Source: Euryodendron excelsum
Lineage: Eukaryota > Streptophyta > Magnoliopsida > Ericales > Pentaphylacaceae
Direction of reading: 5' to 3'
Assembly: GCA_033060915.1 (NCBI GenBank)
Contig: CM065386.1
Coordinates: 4,195,001-4,259,000 of the forward strand
DNA: 64,000 nucleotides
In this document: positions 58,781 to 64,000 of the stretch, one piece after another
Numbering within the stretch: the stretch's first letter is position 1
How the letters are laid out: each line of letters starts with the position of its first letter
Translations under genes and position numbers: made by a program
The notes under the pieces: model-generated
The model's input: the letters and a program-made list of their open reading frames with translations, nothing else
Told to the model about the DNA's origin: nothing
Databases searched by the model: none

Positions 58781-60292
58781 TTTCTCTTACTTATCTACCC
58801 TTGCGTTAACCCCTCTCATATCATTGGTTATTGATAGAAATTATCTTCCATGGGTTTCCTATGAAGAGGTTGATACGTTTTGGGTTGATTTGGAAGTTGT
58901 GCCATGGGTTGGGGTTGATAAACTTGAGGTTGAGGCACTTGGAATGGAGGAATAGGTGTAGAATAGTGTTGAGGGTTTTGATACCCTCCTTGGTAAGGTT
59001 GGGAGTTTAAACTCCCCTCATTCATCCACCCAAAATTAGGGTGATCCTGCTATCCCAGATTGTAAGTGTTAGAGTAAGGTTGCCCCCTCCTCTTTGGAAT
59101 TGGTCAATTGCATTGACTTGGCCATGTAAAGCTTCTTTCACCCCCAGAATGATTGGATATGAAGATGTTTCATGGTCGGTAGTGTCACACACTATGTAAC
59201 AAGTCTCTTTCTTTACCTCATTCTCGACTGCTAACACCTTTTTCCCTTTTAAAGCCTTTAGGTTCTTGGTTAAAGTGGCAACTCTCGCATTAACATTATC
59301 AACCTCTTTCAACTGGTATCGCCCTACCCCTTGTTGAACGGAACGACCCTCGGGATTTTGAGTCCCGGTAAGTGCCCAATCCCTAGCCTTGTTTGCTAAA
59401 GTGTCAAATATTCATAGGTTTCATGGGATTGTTTGTCAAGAAACGTCCCAACACACATTAATTCAATCAAGTGCTTAAGTTGAGGGGTTAGAGACGAGTA
59501 AAAGGTGTTGATGATGTGCCAATCGGTGAAACCATAATGAGGGCAAGTAATCAAGAGGTCTTTAAACCTCTCCCAACATTGAAAGAATGTTTCCCCCATC
59601 ATAGGGGAAAATTGGGAAATTTGCCTTTGAATGCTTTACGTTCAGTTCTTAGGAAAGAACTTCTTTAAAAACAGTCCTTGGACTACGGTCCATGAATGAA
59701 TAGACATAGGCCTCAACGAGTTGAACCAAAGTTTGGCCTTGTCTTTCAAGCAAAAAGGGAAGAGTTTTAACAAGAAAACCTATCTCGAGTAAGAATTATC
59801 CATGATGAGTGAGCATGCATCCTCAAACTCCTTAATGAAATCATATGGTTGTTCGGAGTCCATTCCATGAAATTGGGGGAGCATTTGCATGCTTCCCGGC
59901 CCAATGTTAAGTGAAGCATAATGTGGTAGGAATACTATGCAAGAAGTTGGTGCTTGATGTGGAGGGTTCAAGTAATCCCGTAAGGTTCTTTGATAGGGGG
60001 CCGCCATGTCGCCATGGTGGCTCCCTCTTCCCATGTCATCATCAGCCCCTACACTAGGATCTACCCCCGGTGGAATGGGTTGAAGATTAAGATAGAGTTG
60101 TGGATTAGGTGCATTTGGTGCGGCGTTAAGATTAGGAGGGAAAATATTGGGTAAACCTTGACCATTCATGTTTGCCATTAGAAGAAATCCTAGGTCTACA
60201 ACTAATGGAAGTCCCGCTGTGAGTGATGATGAACTACTCGCACTCTCAAGCCTCACCAATTGGTTATGAATGTCCCTAGTGAAATGTGGCAT
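58781..60292 (-). pseudogene. E3 gag, broken
   Basis: Starts MPHFTRDIHNQLVRLES at 60292. The gag domain reads LPHYASLNIGPGSMQML...FHGMDSEQPYDFIKEFEDAC, then after stops MMGETFFQCWERFKDLL. The knuckle region reads CYIVCDTTDHETSSY: relative to E2 (CAVCETKKHDTTSC) the first and last Cys of the motif are Tyr, so the zinc site is lost. A Pro/Gln/Tyr-rich tail follows. At least four frame breaks. Confidence 0.78.
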
Positions 60293-60764
60293 GCGATGAT
60301 GAATGCAACAAATGATGGACCGTCCAGGTCATACAACATATCATCCACAAACGTGCATTGCCGGAAAACGGCTTTTTCTCTTGTTCTCCAACCGATCCTC
60401 CAATCTCCTTATACAAAGCAATACCACTGATTTGCAAGTTAATCACACTATCCTATGTCCACTAAATGCCTCCTCACAAGGAATCCTAACAAAATGCAAT
60501 GCAACTATACCTAAGTCAAACAAAACAAACTAAACAAAGAGAAACAAAAAATCTAAGCACCTTAAGGGAGAAAGAGATTACCAAGGCCCGAAGCCGTAGA
60601 TGCTTCCGTCAAGGGTGAGTGATCAAATCTCACACGTTTGCAATTTTGTTAGTCTGTTTAGTTTTCTTTTTCTCCTTTATTTGCTATTTTTGTGTGTTTT
60701 TTTTATATGCAATTTGCCAAGCACTTCTCCAATTCGCACTTGTTGGTGTTTGCCTTATGCTTAT
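60293..60764 (-). other. E3 untranslated leader
   Basis: Noncoding stretch between primer site and gag with T-rich runs. It parallels the E2 leader, including the phrase GTAGATGC...TCCGTCAAGGGTGAGTGATCA (plus strand) that mirrors ATTGATCACCC...GGATGCATCTACGGC in E2. Confidence 0.55.
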
Positions 60765-60784
60765 GATCCCTGACAATGGCATCA
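60765..60784 (-). promoter_or_regulatory. E3 primer binding site, decayed
   Basis: Minus strand reads TGATGCCATTGTCAGGGATC, five transitions away from the Athila-type TGGCGCCGTTGCCGGGGATC form seen in E2. All differences are G to A or C to T, as expected from deaminated methyl-cytosine. Confidence 0.75.
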
Positions 60785-60789
60785 AAACT

Positions 60790-62063
60790 TGAATCGCTCT
60801 CAAATGTGTACTAGACTTGAGCTTCCCGCAAGTTTTACCGTTGTCAATCGAAATAAAATCCAGTAACCACCGGTATCGTTCTCCCGAGGGATCAAACCTA
60901 ATATAGGCAATACACAAGGACAAAATAGCCAACCAAATGAGGTGAATTAGCGAATTACTTAACAAATTGAAATCAAAACTAAGATTGAAAATGCTTGTAT
61001 GGTGAGAGGTTGTAGATTACTATACTAAACTAATTACACTAAGGATTGAAAGTAATTATAACTAGATTTGAAAACAATTAATGAAGGACTTGGATGCAAT
61101 TGCTTCAATCTACCAATTCTCTACAAGATCTTCAATGGAGCTTTGTTTAACTCAAGTCAAGGTTCACTCCATGGATCCTTGACCTGGATTTCGACCATAA
61201 AAGCTTGAATTCAAGTTCAATTGAGTGTAGATTGTTGTTTCATTGTAGGAATCTTAGAGACAAACCATCAATTGTGCAATTCCTATACCAATTAGAAGAT
61301 TGTGCGTAGCAATTACCAACCTAGATTATGAATCTAAGTGTTCTATGGCTCTACAACTCAATTGAGATAAAATTAATAAAAAGATAAGATAAATCATTGA
61401 AATTCATATACCTTCATTGAAGCCCTTGAAAATTCTTGGTAGATCTCCACAATTACATCCAAGAGATGCTTAGCTACTTGATTCCATAAAAGAAAGCATG
61501 AAGAATCGAGAATTTCTTATTGATTGATGAAGAAAATAGTGTTTGATTACAAAGAAAATCTAAGAAAATGAAAGAAAATACAAAACAAACCCACTTTTTC
61601 TCTCTACAATCCGTCCTAACAGAAAATCTAGTCTATAACTGAAGATAGATACAAAATTCGCGTCATTTTCTGGAAATATAGCTGAAAAATACGCACAGGA
61701 CTGCTTGCATCGTACGTATGGTACTGTCCACCGTACATACAGTGGATATACCGTATGTACAGTTAGGTTGACGCTAAATCGAGCTTTCTGAAGTTTGGAT
61801 TTCTATTGCAGGCATACGTATGGTGGAAGTTACCGTACGTATGGTGGGACCACCATACATACGGTGACTCCTACCGTATGTACGGTTATGCACATTTTTG
61901 CTTCTTTTGCTCCGAATTTGCCCTTTCCCCACTCGAAACCTGTAAGATACCCACAAACACTTATTAAAACAATTATTATACTAAAATAAAGCATATATAC
62001 ACCTTAATTGGACTAACAATACCTATTTAGGGACTCTAGATTACACTTTTTGGAGTGTAATCA
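60790..62063 (-). repeat. E3 5' LTR (minus strand)
   Basis: Begins TGATTACACTCC (reading from 62063) and ends CGATTCA. The palindrome cluster of CCGTACGTACGG-type motifs lies at about 61710-61890, many of them mutated by C/T or G/A changes. About 90-95% like the other LTR by eye, with an extra motif-bearing segment that makes it 38 bp longer. Confidence 0.88.
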
Positions 62064-62082
62064 GTATACATGTAGCAATGAC

Positions 62083-64000
62083 TTGCAAGACTCAATCAGT
62101 TACTAAAAGGTGAAAAAGGGAGAGGCCATTTTCGAAGCTTCAAGAGGTTGTATCATCATTAGGCTGTCAACATGCCAGCTCTAATCAGGATCCAATCCGC
62201 CAGACCCGATTCAATAATCTGACAAATCCAGTTACAGACCTGACCCGATCTAATTCAATGTGATTTGGACATGTCATAGTTTTATTTTTAAATTATTAAA
62301 TTTTTTGTAGATAAATTATTTTCTCACAAAATAAAAAAGAGAATAGTAGAGGCCGAGTATTTGCTTTCCTCACTTGGTGACTTCATCAGCTTTGCTTTAT
62401 AGTCTTAAGACAGCAAACAGATGCTTAGAGTAGAGCTTTACTAATGTTGTGTTTAAAGGAAAATGATATTCTTTCAGAATTGTTATGCAGAATTTTACAC
62501 CAGAATGATATGGCAATAGCACTTTTGTAATTAATATGCAACTTGATGAGTTCTTTATTATGAAGTGATAGAACCATAACTTAAACACATCATTGTAGTG
62601 ATAAATTCTGTATGAATTTTCTGGTACCATAGCATTACTCGTGTTAAAATTAAGGATTTGTTGATGGAAAAGAAAAGAAAAAAGAAAAGGTGAAGGAAAA
62701 GAAAATAAAAATACTCTTTCATTTTGTATTCTTTTTCTTCACTTTAAACTTTTTTTTTTGGTTTTTTCTTGATAAATTTGGGTTACAAACACAACCCACA
62801 GTTAGTTAAAATGAGAAATGAAAAGGTGAAATAAATGAATATAAGTAGACTGACTTGATCATTTTTCCTTCACAAACTCAACTATTGAAGCACAAATACA
62901 TAAGATGGTTTGCTCCAATAGCTACAACTGCTGCTGTACTAATAAAAGGGCCTTGAATAGTCCTTTAGAAGTTCAAAATTCTAATTACAACATAAGCTCT
63001 TCTCCCCTTACATCCAAATTAATTCGAAGCAAAATTGTGAAAGGAAAATATAGCTTCTAAATCTGCTGTCATGTATGAGTGTATAACTTTACCTTTGTTT
63101 TTTTTTTCTAATTTTTTATCTTAAGTTCTTAAGGCTTGATTTTGAATATGATATTTGAGCACCCTTCTCCGTTTTTCTTCAAATTTAACTTTGTAGCAAG
63201 TATCAAACTCTTTCTTTACAAAATAAATAAATAAATAATTATCAAATATTCGTCTATTAACAGATCGTGTTTACGACCATTTATCAGGTTAGGTTCGAAT
63301 CGAATTAGAATATATCGGATCTGGACACAACATAGTGGTTGATAGGCCTAATCATAATTATCTGTTCCTCTCACTCTCACACATGGGGACCTGGCATTTA
63401 GAGCATGCAAAATCACTCAAATCCACAAAATTACTTAAGTGGTGGGGCATGCACAAGAATCCGTTCATAGAGAGTTCAACTATGTTTTGCATATTTATTT
63501 TTGTTTTCGTTGTTCTTTCTTTTTTGTAATACATTAATATTACGTGAAGTGTGAACAATGTTTTAAGACCATTTTTATTTGAGGAATAAAGAGTGAAAAT
63601 TAGATATGATATTCTGTAGATTTTACAAAACTTGGCCAAAAAAAAAAAATAAAATAACAAAAGTATAGAATTACCTATCGCTTTCGAGATGGAATCTCCT
63701 CAATAAGTGACGGGGGACGCCCGTGTCCTAACTAGAGCCACAATTTTTTTTGGTTTTACGAGGAAAGTAAGATGGTTCTCCAATTCAAGCCGAGCCCCTG
63801 CTAACCGGCTAAAAAATGACTACCTTCATCTTCTTGGATCTAAGTCAATTGCAGCAACATTCAATAGCCCTTTTTTCTTTTTCTTTTTTTCTATACATTG
63901 TAACTATATATACACACACCTATATAGTTCACATATTTTGCTTTACTGGAGACAGATCCGATCTTCATAACCACATTACCTAAGAATGGGTTTGGCAATG
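62083..64000. other. Spacer to the window end, nothing recognised
   Basis: AT-rich DNA without a supported gene. Notable only for A/G-rich runs near 62665-62715, a TAAA repeat near 63223-63236 and a GC-richer patch near 63700-63800 that might be a repeat fragment. No LTR, SINE box or coding exon identified. Confidence 0.5.

Larger units (their letters stand above)
48416..62063 (-). mobile_element. E3: Athila-like Ty3/gypsy element
   Basis: 13.6 kb on the minus strand with LTRs at 48416-49651 and 60790-62063, a decayed tRNA-Asp-type primer site, gag, protease, RT-RNase H, integrase, internal promoter-like module, extra ORF, hairpin and polypurine tract. Closest in noncoding landmarks to E1 and in plan to E2. 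Flanks show an unusual 19-bp near-identical direct repeat (48391-48409 and 62064-62082) rather than a 5-bp duplication. Many stops and frameshifts. Confidence 0.9.

Noticed and set aside
63707..63970. 87-codon plus-strand ORF at the window end
   Set aside because: Contains a long Phe run from a T-rich tract and no conserved features; probably chance.

Overview
The window is plant nuclear DNA, most likely from a woody eudicot. The clues are intron-split plant genes (sesquiterpene synthase, Mn superoxide dismutase, an ATX-type histone methyltransferase), Athila-like and copia retrotransposons, a CACTA transposon, tRNA-derived SINEs and AT-rich spacers. The only ordinary resident gene I recognise is a broken TPS-a terpene synthase. 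Nearly everything else is nested, decayed transposons.

Layout. 1-4796: 3' part of an Athila-like Ty3/gypsy element (E1). 4941-7654: terpene synthase exons 2-7, with a nonsense codon and a doubtful splice donor. 7655-9158: spacer with a possible LINE tail. 9159-12560: LTR and gag remains of a reverse-strand copia element. 12914-31857: decayed forward copia element (E-B) split in its RNase H region by a complete Athila-like element E2 (16943-30033, target duplication ATAGC). 32633-46902: CACTA element (ends CACTACTAAAAAA, duplication TAA) carrying exons of an ATX4/5-like gene and the first exon and 5' flank of a mitochondrial MnSOD. A copia element (E-C, 39205-46205, duplication ACCCT) sits inside the captured MnSOD exon. 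47737-47961: SINE. 48416-62063: a third Athila-like element on the minus strand (E3). 62083-64000: spacer.

E1, E2 and E3 are diverged members of one superlineage with the same plan: LTR, tRNA-Asp-type primer site, gag, protease, RT-RNase H, integrase, a promoter-like module, an extra ORF, a long 3' noncoding region, a polypurine tract and the second LTR. Two signals stand out. (1) Each has clusters of a 14-bp palindrome, in the LTR and again before the extra ORF; its sequence differs between elements but stays symmetric (ACCGTTCGAACGGT, ACCGTCCGGACGGT, ACCGTACGTACGGT). Internally the cluster is followed by a TATA box and a conserved leader. (2) A 9-bp hairpin with a GGA loop lies just before the polypurine tract and shows compensatory change among the three.

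E2 and E3 carry many stop codons and frameshifts, mostly of the methyl-cytosine decay type, and E1 shows the same pattern where visible. E-C has nearly identical LTRs, so it is the youngest large insertion, yet its gag-pol is also frameshifted. I could run no searches; family assignments rest on motif recognition and comparison among copies in the window.
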